Shown here one piece after another: positions 6,807-15,881 of a stretch of DNA of 64,000 nt. The notes beneath the pieces are model-generated. The model was not told the origin of the DNA. It made no database searches and saw nothing but the letters and a program-made list of their open reading frames with translations. How positions within the stretch are numbered: the stretch's first letter is position 1; each line of letters begins with the position of its first letter. The stretch is taken from NCBI RefSeq assembly GCF_900100705.1, contig NZ_FNCH01000018.1, positions 1-64,000 on the forward strand, written 5' to 3'. Both the position numbers and the translations under genes were made by a program. The stretch comes from Pedobacter terrae (lineage in GTDB: Bacteria; Bacteroidota; Bacteroidia; Sphingobacteriales; Sphingobacteriaceae).

Positions 6807-9383
6807 CTACCTCGCTTTAAATCTTAGAACGGTAAATGAATAAGCAGGTAGCTCGAGTTGCCTGGTTGCCTCAGTACTGATATTTGCAATAACAGGAACA
6901 GCTTTTTTATCATCCGGCTTGCCGGCGAGCACCGTTTTAATGGTGTTTTTTCCGAGCTGTTGCTGATTGAAATCAAGCGAGGTGTTTACGCTTACCGGAA
7001 GCAGGTTAACCAATTTAACGATCAAATCTCCTGTTTTAGCATCTTTAACCATCGAACAGGCCATCCGTTTCTTCACGTTTTCCTGGTTAGAAGAAAGCTC
7101 CATAGTCGATGGAATATATTCCTGTCCGGCATTCTGTCCGTACAATTGCTGTACAAAATAGCCTATTGTAGGTTTTACTTCTGTATTGTTAAAATAAATC
7201 AGGTCAGGGTCCCATTGTGTATGCCCTTCTTTAGCAATAAGTGGGGCATAAGATGCCATGCTTACCACATCGCCATTGCGCTCAAGTGAAAGTAGATACA
7301 ATGCTTCAGCAAGCGAAGTTTCCATATTGGTTCTATTACCGCCTGGTAAACTTGCTGCATATTCGCCCAGGTAAACTTTAGATTTAGACCGGTCGTAACT
7401 GTCGTAAAAATTTTGATTATTGATAAACCAACCCGGCGATTGATAATAATGTTCGTCAATTATCGGAACATTAAGGTTCGATGCAATTTGCCAGCCAGCT
7501 TCATAATCAGTTCCTTCAAAAAACGGACCTGCCGTGCCGATTACAGTAATTTCGGGATGTGTTTTTTTCAGGGCTTTGTAAATCATCGTAAACCGTTCAG
7601 CAAATACTTCTGTAATCTGATCTTCATTGCCAATACCTATATACTTCAGGTTAAATGGTTTTGGATGACCTGCTTCGGCACGTTTCTTTCCCCATTCGGT
7701 TTTTACACCACCATTGGCGTATTCTATTAAATCTACTATATCCTGTATATATTGTCCCATTTCGCTCATCGGGATGCCACCCTGTTGGCCACCTCCTCCT
7801 GTAGCCGAATTCTGGCAAGGCACACCAGCAGCTATTACCGGAACGGGTACAGCACCAATATCTTCGCAGAACTGGAAATATTCATAATAACCGAGTCCCA
7901 TAGTCTGATGATAGCCCCAAAGGTTCCGGTCTGGTTTGCGTGCCGCTAAAGGGCCGATGGAGTTTTTCCATTTGTAAATGTTGGCAATGCCATCACCATG
8001 TGCAAGGCAACCTCCCGGAAAACGTACAAAACGTGGGTGTATATCGCCAATGGTTTGAGCCAGATCTGCCCTTAACCCATTTTTCCGACCTTTGAAAGTA
8101 TTCTTTGGGAATAATGAAACCATATCAATTGCAATATGCCCTGAATTACCCATCACAATTTCGAGTTTTGCATCAGCTACATCTGCAGAAGATACCAAAG
8201 CTAAAGCGGCTGTTCTCCAGTTGTTCGAAGTAATATTTAAGTTTGATTTGGCCAAAATTCCCTGTTTATCACTTACCAGCCTTACTTCGAGATTCATCCT
8301 TTTTGTATCCAATAACTTTGCTGACAAAGAAAAATCGTAAGTTTCGCCTTTTTTTAATGCTATTCCATCAAAACCGCTATTCAGGATGGATGCTCCGGCA
8401 ACAGGAATATCTAAAACTGCATAGTGCGGATTATTTGGGTGAATTGGCGAAACCGAATCTATTTTCATGGTTGCCCGATCGCCCTTTACTGTCCAGGCAT
8501 AACTGCTGTTCCAGCTTTTATCGTTATATTCTTTATCACGCGGATGATATTCAAAATCGCGGTTCTGAATGAGTTCGGCATATAAACCGCCATCTGCAGC
8601 ATAGTTTAAATCTTCGAAAAATACGCCTGTTAGCATATTGCTGATCGCTTTTGCCTTATCCGGCTGGAAAGTTATTTTGGCCTCCACATTTTTAAGCCCC
8701 GCAAAACGCTGTGCATCATCTTTGGTCGTTTCTCTATCCTGTTTGTATTTATAATCTTTCAGTTCATGTGCTTTCTTCAAACCCAAAATAACTTTCCAAG
8801 GTAAACGGTGTACCTGGCCATTACCAGTATCAGATAGGTTAACCGATGTGCTTCCATTACGATAAGCTGAAGCAGCCACTTCTTTTACAGAGCTGTAACG
8901 GATTAAATCGTTGGTTTTAGTTTGAAAATATTTTCCGTTGCCATCAACATAGGTTACTGTATATTCATCAAGATTACGGTTATAGGCAATAATGGGACGT
9001 AAAACATTTTTGCCTTTATTAACGTAAGGATAGTTTTGCGGACTCCAGCTGATCAGATCCATCGAACTTGATGTTGCAAACTGTAATGTGCGGTCGTTCA
9101 GACTCCAAATGCATACCCAAAGTCCATTTTTACCCTGGATAAGAAAAGGCGTTATCATTTTTTTTTCGCTTCCCCATCGGCCATAGTCGCTTTTTAAAAA
9201 GGTATAATCATTTCCTATTGGCGTCCAGTTCTGCTGATCTAAACTCCAGGCAAACCGAAGTCCGTTTGCATTGTAAGCAAATAAATAGGCAGAATCGGGT
9301 TCATTTGCTATTTTTTTATTTGTAGCAAATACATTAGCTGTGAGTAAGATCAGTACAGCAAGAAGCCAAAATTTTCTTTCCAT
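6807..9383 (-). CDS. Secreted alpha-L-arabinofuranosidase, GH51, with extra N-terminal module
   Basis: An 858-aa exported enzyme with a leader ending NVFAT. Residues about 30-190 form a module with repeated SxDxxxW-type strands (SLDQQNW, SSMDLISW), resembling part of a GH43-like beta-propeller. Next comes a carbohydrate-binding-like beta-sandwich (about 235-420). Then comes a GH51 catalytic barrel: RFPGGCLAHGDG, acid/base E587 in GIGNEDQ, nucleophile E674 in YLGEYAAS. The C-terminal beta domain ends at 858. The enzyme should release arabinofuranose from arabinans or arabinoxylans in the periplasm or outside. It has no PUL neighbours and stands alone. Confidence 0.92.
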   Translation of the reverse strand: MERKFWLLAVLILLTANVFATNKKIANEPDSAYLFAYNANGLRFAWSLDQQNWTPIGNDYTFLKSDYGRWGSEKKMITPFLIQGKNGLWVCIWSLNDRTLQFATSSSMDLISWSPQNYPYVNKGKNVLRPIIAYNRNLDEYTVTYVDGNGKYFQTKTNDLIRYSSVKEVAASAYRNGSTSVNLSDTGNGQVHRLPWKVILGLKKAHELKDYKYKQDRETTKDDAQRFAGLKNVEAKITFQPDKAKAISNMLTGVFFEDLNYAADGGLYAELIQNRDFEYHPRDKEYNDKSWNSSYAWTVKGDRATMKIDSVSPIHPNNPHYAVLDIPVAGASILNSGFDGIALKKGETYDFSLSAKLLDTKRMNLEVRLVSDKQGILAKSNLNITSNNWRTAALALVSSADVADAKLEIVMGNSGHIAIDMVSLFPKNTFKGRKNGLRADLAQTIGDIHPRFVRFPGGCLAHGDGIANIYKWKNSIGPLAARKPDRNLWGYHQTMGLGYYEYFQFCEDIGAVPVPVIAAGVPCQNSATGGGGQQGGIPMSEMGQYIQDIVDLIEYANGGVKTEWGKKRAEAGHPKPFNLKYIGIGNEDQITEVFAERFTMIYKALKKTHPEITVIGTAGPFFEGTDYEAGWQIASNLNVPIIDEHYYQSPGWFINNQNFYDSYDRSKSKVYLGEYAASLPGGNRTNMETSLAEALYLLSLERNGDVVSMASYAPLIAKEGHTQWDPDLIYFNNTEVKPTIGYFVQQLYGQNAGQEYIPSTMELSSNQENVKKRMACSMVKDAKTGDLIVKLVNLLPVSVNTSLDFNQQQLGKNTIKTVLAGKPDDKKAVPVIANISTEATRQLELPAYSFTVLRFKAR

Positions 9384-9481
9384 TTTCTGTTAAAAGTTAA
9401 TTGTTAAATAAAAGCATCGGCAACAAAACTATTCCGGCTTGATAAGAGGTGATAATTTTGGTTAGTATTTTTTTCTAATTT

Positions 9482-9512
9482 AATAATAATCGTCATTATA
9501 ACGATTATTATT
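9482..9512. promoter_or_regulatory. 12-bp inverted repeat between GH51 and kdp genes
   Basis: AATAATAATCGT (9482-9493) and ACGATTATTATT (9501-9512) are perfectly complementary around a 7-base loop. It lies about 100 bp upstream of the GH51 start on the minus strand. It could be an operator for that gene or a weak hairpin; no T tract makes it a clear terminator. Confidence 0.4.
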
Positions 9513-9612
9513 TGTGTTACTTATCTAGAAATAATTTGTTGAGGAGGTAACTGATCCTACTACAAAGAGAAAAACACAGGCCTATAGCCCAAGGTGGCAA
9601 ATACCAATATGA

Positions 9613-9645
9613 AAAAAACCCTTCCAAAATGGAAGGGTTTTTTGA
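9613..9645 (+). terminator. Orphan rho-independent terminator in the kdp leader
   Basis: AAAACCCTTCC (9615-9625) pairs perfectly with GGAAGGGTTTT (9631-9641) around a 5-base loop, followed by TT. No coding gene on either strand ends here. It could end a small RNA or act as a leader terminator about 120 bases before the first kdp ORF. Confidence 0.75.
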
Positions 9646-9707
9646 TGTCTGAATCTAATTGAAGTAGATGTGTTTTGATTAACGTTCTGTATGTCAGTTA
9701 TTTATTT

Positions 9708-9746
9708 TATTGGCCGCTTTTGTGGTATAAGAGTTGGCTATTGGCC
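9708..9746. promoter_or_regulatory. Direct repeats upstream of kdp
   Basis: TATTGGCC occurs at 9708-9715 and again at 9739-9746. The 31-bp centre-to-centre spacing is about three helical turns. They lie just upstream of the first small ORF of the kdp cluster and could be activator sites. No protein can be assigned. Confidence 0.25.
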
Positions 9747-9764
9747 TGTAAAATCATAACAATT

Positions 9765-9845
9765 ATGACAATATTAATTTTTTTAATCCTGGTACTGCTC
9801 TGCTGGGCTATTTACAAATCGATAAACTGGTTCGAAAAAATCTAA
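9765..9845 (+). CDS. Tiny single-pass membrane peptide ahead of kdpF
   Basis: A 26-aa ORF starting MTILIFLILVLLCWAIYKS. It is one hydrophobic helix with a short polar tail ending NWFEKI. It stops 4 bases before the kdpF start and resembles KdpF in size and shape, so it may be a second KdpF-like subunit or a duplicate. Its tight spacing and membrane pattern argue that it is real. I do not recognise a named family. Confidence 0.6.
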   Translation: MTILIFLILVLLCWAIYKSINWFEKI

Positions 9846-9849
9846 CACT

Positions 9850-9927
9850 ATGATCGCATTATTTATGATCGCTATCGCCGTATTTATCTATATGATTTAC
9901 GTGCTGATCAAACCCGAAAAATTTTAA
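9850..9927 (+). CDS. kdpF: K(+)-transporting ATPase subunit KdpF
   Basis: A 25-aa single-helix peptide starting MIALFMIAIAVFIYMIYVL and ending KPEKF, the usual KdpF size and C-terminus. It lies 39 bases upstream of kdpA, the standard position. KdpF stabilises the KdpFABC complex in the inner membrane. Confidence 0.85.
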   Translation: MIALFMIAIAVFIYMIYVLIKPEKF

Positions 9928-9966
9928 TCCTTACCTCCATCAATGGAGTATTTAACAAATTAAGAA

Positions 9967-11685
9967 ATGAATACTGAATTAACAGGCATAATCGCCACAT
10001 TTCTGCTCACCCTGGTTATTGCCATACCTTTAGGTAAATACCTGGCCAAGGTTTTTGCAGGAGAAAAAGTCTGGACAGATTTTTTAAAACCAGTAGAAAC
10101 TGGTATTTACAAACTTTCCGGAATCAATATCAAAGAGCAAATGAACTGGAAACAGCAGTTGAAAGCACTGCTTACCATTAATATCCTATGGTTGTTTTAT
10201 GGTTTTTTTGTACTTATTTTTCAGGATAAACTTCCATTCAATCCGGATGGAAACCCTGGGATGACACCAGATCTGGCTTTCAATACTATTATCAGTTTTG
10301 TTGCCAACTGTAATCTCCAGCACTATTCGGGGGAGAGTGGCGTAAGTTATCTTACCCAGCAATACGTGCTGATGTTTCTTCAGTTTGTAAGTGCGGCTAC
10401 AGGTATAGCAGCTGCAGTTGTGCTTTTTAAAGCATTTAGAGATAAAACAACAACTGAGTTAGGTAATTTCTGGGAATTTTTTGTAAAATCCATTACCCGT
10501 TTATTATTACCGTTAGCTTTTGTAGTGGCCTTAATCTTAACTTTTAACGGGACACCTGCAAGTTACGAGGGGAAAGATAAATTTATTTCTGTACAGGGCG
10601 ATACGGTTAATGTTTCCAGAGGACCAGCGGCGCAAATGATTGCGATCAAACATTTAGGTACAAATGGTGGAGGTTATTTTGGAACTAATTCGGCACATCC
10701 TTTTGAAAACCCCAGTTATTTTACCAATATGGTTGAGCTAATTGCACAGGTCATTATTCCAATCGCCATGGTAATTGCCTTTGGCTATTTTATCCGCAGA
10801 AAAAAACTGGCCTGGACGATTTTTGGGGTGATGACCATTGGTTTATTTATGCTGCTCATCCCTATGCTTAGTTCAGAATTAGGCGGGAATCCAGCTTTAG
10901 CCAAAATGGGAATTTCACAAACTACCGGGGCTATGGAAGGTAAAGAAGTTCGCTTCGGTCCGGCCGCCTCTGCTTACTGGGCAACCGTAACTACCATTAT
11001 TTCTACGGGTTCTGTAAACAGCATGCATGATAGTACCATGCCAATGTCGGGTACCTGGCAGTTATTGGGGATGATGATCAACTCATTCTACGGAGGCTGC
11101 GGTGTTGGTTTATTGAATTACTTTATTTACCTGGTTGTTGCCGTATTTATTTCAGGGCTCATGGTAGGCAGAACGCCTGAGTTTTTGGGCCATAAGGTAG
11201 AAGCCCGAGAAATCAAGATTGCAGCCATTATTACTTTGTTGAGTCCGTTTTTAATCCTGGCCGGAACAGCCATTGCAAGCTACATTTTTACTAATCATGG
11301 CAATGCTGCATGGGCTGTTCAACCTAAAAGCTGGCTCAATAATCCTGGTTTCCACGGATTCTCTGAGATGCTTTATGAAATGACCTCATCTAATGCCAAC
11401 AATGGTTCGGGATTTGAAGGATTGGGAGATAACAATATATTCTGGAATCTATCTACAGGAATGGTGATTTTCTTAGGCCGTTTCTTACCGATCATCGGGC
11501 CGGTTGCCATCGCCGGATTACTAGGCGCTAAAAAATTTATCCCTGAATCGGCAGGTACACTTAAAACAGATACCAAAACCTTTGCACTGATGACTTTTGC
11601 GGTAATCATCGTTTTAAATGCACTTTCTTATTTCCCTGCCCTGGCTTTAGGCCCGTTAGCAGAATATTTTACCATGCTTAAATAA
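9967..11685 (+). CDS. kdpA: Potassium-transporting ATPase subunit KdpA
   Basis: A 572-aa channel-like subunit with about ten membrane helices. The family signature TNGGGYFGTNSAHPFENP (about residues 229-247), which holds a selectivity-filter glycine cluster, is present, as are the other pore-loop regions. Length is near the usual 550-580. It binds and passes K+ in the high-affinity KdpFABC pump. It is followed by a 151-bp gap with a palindromic element before kdpB, unusual for an operon that is normally tightly packed. Confidence 0.98.
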   Translation: MNTELTGIIATFLLTLVIAIPLGKYLAKVFAGEKVWTDFLKPVETGIYKLSGINIKEQMNWKQQLKALLTINILWLFYGFFVLIFQDKLPFNPDGNPGMTPDLAFNTIISFVANCNLQHYSGESGVSYLTQQYVLMFLQFVSAATGIAAAVVLFKAFRDKTTTELGNFWEFFVKSITRLLLPLAFVVALILTFNGTPASYEGKDKFISVQGDTVNVSRGPAAQMIAIKHLGTNGGGYFGTNSAHPFENPSYFTNMVELIAQVIIPIAMVIAFGYFIRRKKLAWTIFGVMTIGLFMLLIPMLSSELGGNPALAKMGISQTTGAMEGKEVRFGPAASAYWATVTTIISTGSVNSMHDSTMPMSGTWQLLGMMINSFYGGCGVGLLNYFIYLVVAVFISGLMVGRTPEFLGHKVEAREIKIAAIITLLSPFLILAGTAIASYIFTNHGNAAWAVQPKSWLNNPGFHGFSEMLYEMTSSNANNGSGFEGLGDNNIFWNLSTGMVIFLGRFLPIIGPVAIAGLLGAKKFIPESAGTLKTDTKTFALMTFAVIIVLNALSYFPALALGPLAEYFTMLK

Positions 11686-11692
11686 ATGAGAT

Positions 11693-11777
11693 TTGTCACA
11701 TTGAGCCTCCCGATAAAAAATCGGGAGAAGTAGTCGAACTGATTTATCAAAGGTCCTTCAACAGGCTCAGGATGACC
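11693..11777. repeat. Palindromic intergenic element in the kdpA-kdpB gap
   Basis: GTCACATTGAGCCT (11695-11708) pairs with AGGCTCAGGATGAC (11764-11777) over 12 of 14 positions, so the element is one long imperfect palindrome. An inner hairpin CTCCCGA (11707-11713)/TCGGGAG (11721-11727) sits near its left end. It belongs to the same general class (GTCA...TGAC ends) as the elements at 13867, 14587, 15882 and 21512. Confidence 0.7.
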
Positions 11778-11836
11778 AACCATATCATAATCTGTGAAAT
11801 TAATTAAATGTGTGAAATCACATAACAAATAAAAAA

Positions 11837-13864
11837 ATGAAACCCAATAATAAATTGTTCGAACCTGCCTTAGTGCAGACCGCGCTAAAACAATCCTTCA
11901 TTAAGCTAGATCCAAGGGCAATGGTACGGAACCCGGTCATGTTTACCGTAGAAATCGGAACGCTGGTAATGGCTTATGTTACTATATACTCTTTCAGCCA
12001 TAGCGGACAAGGATCGCCTTTATATAACTTCTTCATCTTTTTAGTTTTATTGCTGACCGTTCTGTTTGCAAACTTTGCTGAAGCCATTGCAGAGGCAAGA
12101 GGTAAGGCACAGGCCGACAGCCTTCGTAAAACAAGAGAAGAAACACCTGCGAAAGTGCTTTTGGCTAATGGAACGATTGAAATCCGTTCATCCAACCAGT
12201 TAAAAAAAGGTGATGTGTTTGTTTGTGAAACCGGCGATACCATTCCAACTGATGGAGAGATTATTGAAGGTATTGCTACGATTGACGAATCGGCCATTAC
12301 GGGTGAGTCTGCTCCGGTAATCCGCGAATCAGGAGGTGATAAATCGTCAGTAACCGGCGGAACAAAAGTTTTATCTGATGAGATTAAAGTTCAGGTAAGT
12401 ACAGCTCCCGGCGAAAGCTTTTTAGATAAGATGATTGCTTTGGTTGAAGGTGCATCCCGTCAGAAAACACCAAATGAGATTGCTTTAACTATTCTGCTGG
12501 CCAGTTTTACCCTGGTATTCATCATCGTATGCGTAACGTTAAAACCTTTTGCAGATTATGCCAATACACCGATAACCATTGCCGCATTGATTTCCCTTTT
12601 TGTATGTCTGATCCCGACCACTATCGGCGGACTATTATCTGCCATTGGTATTGCCGGAATGGACAGGGCTCTAAGGGCCAACGTCATTACCAAATCGGGC
12701 AAAGCCGTAGAAACTGCCGGAGATATTGACGTACTGCTGTTAGACAAGACCGGAACCATCACTATTGGTAACCGTAAAGCCACTAATTTTTATCCAACTG
12801 CAGGCGTAAACATTAACGCTTTTACTGATGCATGTGTATTAAGCTCTCTGGCAGATGAAACGCCAGAGGGAAAATCGATCATTGAACTGGCTGCAGAGCA
12901 GGGTGTTAAATCTGCCGGAACGCCGGAAGGATCTGTCTTTATTAAATTTACTGCCGAAACCCGTTCGAGTGGGTTGGATACTGTAGATGGTAAAAGGATC
13001 AGAAAAGGTGCTTTTGACTCGATCAGGAATATGGTACAAAAAGCTGGAAATCACTTCCCTTCTGATATTGAAGATCATGTAAAAGCCATCGCTACCAATG
13101 GCGGTACACCTTTAGTGGTCGCTGAGAATGAAAAAGCCCTTGGCGTAATCGAATTACAGGATATTATTAAACCAGGGATCAGCGAACGTTTTGAACGCCT
13201 GAGGAAAATGGGTGTAAAAACAGTGATGGTAACCGGAGATAATCCGTTGACCGCTAAATACATTGCAGAGAAAGCAGGTGTTGATGATTTTATTGCTGAG
13301 GCTAAACCCGAGGATAAAATGAATTACATCAAAGATGAACAAACCCTTGGTAAGCTGGTAGCCATGATGGGCGACGGTACCAATGATGCCCCTGCTTTGG
13401 CACAGGCTGATGTGGGTGTCGCCATGAACAGCGGAACACAGGCGGCGAAAGAAGCAGGTAATATGGTCGATCTGGATAACGATCCTACCAAACTGATCGA
13501 GATTGTAGAAATCGGTAAACAATTGTTGATTACCCGCGGTACGCTAACCACTTTTTCCATCGCGAATGATGTGGCTAAGTATTTTGCCATTGTTCCGGCC
13601 TTGTTTATCGCTTCAATTCCTGCGCTGCAGAGCCTGAATATTATGGGCTTGCATTCACCAGAATCAGCGATTATGTCGGCGGTGATTTTTAACGCCATCA
13701 TTATCCCGATCCTGATCCCATTGGCTTTAAAAGGTGTGGCCTACAAACCAATTGGTGCAACTGCCTTATTACGCAGAAACCTGTTTATATACGGTATTGG
13801 TGGTGTGGTAGCTCCGTTTATCGGGATTAAAATAATTGATTTATTAGTCGGTCTGTTTGTATAA
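11837..13864 (+). CDS. kdpB: Potassium-transporting ATPase ATP-binding subunit KdpB
   Basis: A 675-aa P-type ATPase. It shows TGES in the actuator domain (ITGESAPV), the phosphorylated Asp in LLLDKTGT (D303), the KGAF nucleotide site, and MVTGDNPLTA and GDGTNDAPAL in the P domain. Seven or so membrane helices are present. Length is normal for KdpB. It powers K+ uptake with KdpA and KdpC in the inner membrane. Confidence 0.98.
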   Translation: MKPNNKLFEPALVQTALKQSFIKLDPRAMVRNPVMFTVEIGTLVMAYVTIYSFSHSGQGSPLYNFFIFLVLLLTVLFANFAEAIAEARGKAQADSLRKTREETPAKVLLANGTIEIRSSNQLKKGDVFVCETGDTIPTDGEIIEGIATIDESAITGESAPVIRESGGDKSSVTGGTKVLSDEIKVQVSTAPGESFLDKMIALVEGASRQKTPNEIALTILLASFTLVFIIVCVTLKPFADYANTPITIAALISLFVCLIPTTIGGLLSAIGIAGMDRALRANVITKSGKAVETAGDIDVLLLDKTGTITIGNRKATNFYPTAGVNINAFTDACVLSSLADETPEGKSIIELAAEQGVKSAGTPEGSVFIKFTAETRSSGLDTVDGKRIRKGAFDSIRNMVQKAGNHFPSDIEDHVKAIATNGGTPLVVAENEKALGVIELQDIIKPGISERFERLRKMGVKTVMVTGDNPLTAKYIAEKAGVDDFIAEAKPEDKMNYIKDEQTLGKLVAMMGDGTNDAPALAQADVGVAMNSGTQAAKEAGNMVDLDNDPTKLIEIVEIGKQLLITRGTLTTFSIANDVAKYFAIVPALFIASIPALQSLNIMGLHSPESAIMSAVIFNAIIIPILIPLALKGVAYKPIGATALLRRNLFIYGIGGVVAPFIGIKIIDLLVGLFV

Positions 13865-13866
13865 AT

Positions 13867-13951
13867 GTCATTCTGAGCGCAGCGAAGAATCTTAATACAG
13901 GCGCTTTAAGATTCCCATCCGATAGCCATCGGATCAAGTTGGGAATGACGA
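13867..13951. repeat. Palindromic intergenic element in the kdpB-kdpC gap
   Basis: The element begins GTCATTCTGAGCGCAGCGAAG and ends GGGAATGACG. AGAATCTTAA and TTAAGATTCCC are inner complementary arms, and ATCCGATAGCCATCGGAT forms a central hairpin. It is a typical dispersed Bacteroidota intergenic repeat that fills most of the 116-bp gap inside the kdp operon. Confidence 0.7.
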
Positions 13952-13980
13952 ATAGAATAAGAATTTAAAAAAATAAAAAG

Positions 13981-14541
13981 ATGAAAAAATACATCATTCA
14001 ATCCATCCGCTTAACATTGGTATTATTGGTACTGTTATGCGTAATATACCCCGTTACTGTTGCCTTTATCGGCAAAATGTCTAAAGGAAACGGGGGAGGA
14101 GAAAAAATCACCAAAAATGGTAAAACAGTGGGTTATGCCTTATTGGGGCAGTCGTTTACCAAACCACAATATTTCTGGGGAAGGCCATCTGCTGTGGCTT
14201 ACAATGCAGCAGGTTCTGCAGGTTCTAATAAAGGGCCATCCAATCCTGATTATTTAAAAGAAGTACAATCGCGTATGGATACTTTATTGAAATACAATCC
14301 GGGTATTAAAAAATCAGATATCCCTGCTGATATGGTTACTGCATCAGGTAGCGGACTTGATCCCAATATTTCAGAGCAAGGTGCGGCTATCCAGGTTGAC
14401 AGGATTGCTGCGGCCCGTAAAATCGATGTGAAAAAGGTAAAAGAACTGGTGGCCATGAATACATTAAAACCTTTCATGGGTTTATTTGGCCCTTCATCAG
14501 TAAATGTGTTGAAATTAAATCTTGCCCTTGATGCACTTTAG
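13981..14541 (+). CDS. kdpC: Potassium-transporting ATPase subunit KdpC
   Basis: A 186-aa protein with one N-terminal membrane helix (residues 8-30) and a periplasmic domain. The family motifs YFWGRPSAV, SGSGLDPNIS and QVDRIAAAR are present. KdpC stabilises the pump and is thought to raise its ATP affinity. Length matches the family. It completes kdpFABC. Confidence 0.97.
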   Translation: MKKYIIQSIRLTLVLLVLLCVIYPVTVAFIGKMSKGNGGGEKITKNGKTVGYALLGQSFTKPQYFWGRPSAVAYNAAGSAGSNKGPSNPDYLKEVQSRMDTLLKYNPGIKKSDIPADMVTASGSGLDPNISEQGAAIQVDRIAAARKIDVKKVKELVAMNTLKPFMGLFGPSSVNVLKLNLALDAL

Positions 14542-14586
14542 TGAGTGGTTCTAAGAAGTGTCGTCGTCTCGATTTTCTCAGGAAAC

Positions 14587-14677
14587 CGTCATTCCTAACT
14601 CGATCCGATAGCTATCGGATGGGAATCTTAAGACCTATGCATACGTATTAAGATTCCCGCCTGCGCGGGAATGACGA
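14587..14677. repeat. Palindromic intergenic element after kdpC
   Basis: CGTCATTCC at the left pairs with GGGAATGACG at the right. GGGAATCTTAA pairs with TTAAGATTCCC, and ATCCGATAGCTATCGGAT is a self-complementary core. Part of the 254-bp kdpC-porin gap is occupied by this element; the remainder shows no gene. Confidence 0.7.
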
Positions 14678-14795
14678 ACACTTAGAACACTAACTACTCA
14701 AACAATTCCCAAAACAATAACAACGGTAATGCTTCAAGGTCTTATGCTACTTAGTCTGGGCCTTAAGCTTTGCCTAATACAAACAATCAGATAAA

Positions 14796-15866
14796 ATGAA
14801 AAAATTACTATTACTTGCTGCTACACTCACTACAGGATTTATTGCAAAAGCACAGGAAGAACCGAAAATTAAAGTAAGCGGTTATCTTGAGGCTTATTAC
14901 GGATACGATTTTAACAAACCTGCAGACCATAACCGTCCTGGTTTTATATATTCGCATAACCGCACAAATGAAGTAAACCTGAACCTTGGTTTTATCAAGG
15001 CTGCGTATGATAGCGGAATGATCAGGGCTAATTTAGCGGTAATGGCCGGAACTTATGCCAATGCCAACCTGGCTGCCGAGCCTGGCGTATTAAAAAATAT
15101 CTTAGAGGCCAATGCAGGTGTGAAATTATCCAAAACAGAAAATCTTTGGATCGATGCCGGAATCTTTTCTTCGCATATCGGTTTCGAAAGCGCGGTTTCG
15201 AAAGATTGTTGGGTGCTTACAAGAAATATTTCTTCAGAAAATACACCTTACTATGAATCGGGTGCAAAAATTAGTTATGGTACCCAGGATGGTAAATTTA
15301 CGGCTAGCGCATTGTATTTAAACGGATGGCAGCGCATTACCCGCCAGAATGGGAACAATAAGCCTGCCGGCGGACTCCAACTGACCTGGAAACCAACAGA
15401 TAAAATTACGGTAAATTACAGTAATTATCTTGGAACGGAAGGTGTTGATTCAGTTCGGGTTAATCGTTTTTACCACAACGTTTATGGAGTTTTTCAGTTA
15501 ACCGATAAATTTGGTGTAACACTTGGATTTGATTACGGCACGCAACAAAAACAAAAAGGCAGCGGTGATAAAAACAAAGTGATTTCTCCGGTAGCTATTG
15601 CACAATATAAGTTTGCCCCAAAATGGGCCGTTGCCGGAAGGTTTGAATATTATGAAGATAAAAACGGAATTTTTATTGCCACTGGTACACCACAAGGGTT
15701 TAAAACCAAAGGTTATTCTTTAAATCTTGATTATTCGCCAATAGCGAACGCTGTTGTAAGGCTGGAAGGAAAAGCCTACGATAGCAAAGACAGAATTTTT
15801 GTAAGGGAAGGTGCTGCGGTTAATGGCAATGCAAGTATAACGGCAAGTATTGCGGTATCATTTTAG
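14796..15866 (+). CDS. Outer-membrane beta-barrel porin (OmpL-like/BBP2 type)
   Basis: A 356-aa exported protein with a leader ending FIAKAQ. The mature part starts KVSGYLEAYYGYDFN and shows alternating aromatic/polar strands, ending in a C-terminal Phe (ASIAVSF), as outer-membrane barrels do. This fits the putative beta-barrel porin-2 family often placed beside kdp genes in Bacteroidota. Inference: it lets K+ or another small solute cross the outer membrane for the high-affinity pump. Regulation with kdp is likely from position but not shown. Confidence 0.8.
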   Translation: MKKLLLLAATLTTGFIAKAQEEPKIKVSGYLEAYYGYDFNKPADHNRPGFIYSHNRTNEVNLNLGFIKAAYDSGMIRANLAVMAGTYANANLAAEPGVLKNILEANAGVKLSKTENLWIDAGIFSSHIGFESAVSKDCWVLTRNISSENTPYYESGAKISYGTQDGKFTASALYLNGWQRITRQNGNNKPAGGLQLTWKPTDKITVNYSNYLGTEGVDSVRVNRFYHNVYGVFQLTDKFGVTLGFDYGTQQKQKGSGDKNKVISPVAIAQYKFAPKWAVAGRFEYYEDKNGIFIATGTPQGFKTKGYSLNLDYSPIANAVVRLEGKAYDSKDRIFVREGAAVNGNASITASIAVSF

Positions 15867-15881
15867 CATACCAATACGGTT

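Noticed and set aside
9540..9645. Known riboswitch or tRNA ahead of kdp
   Set aside because: I found no cloverleaf and no motif of a named riboswitch by eye. Only the terminator is certain.
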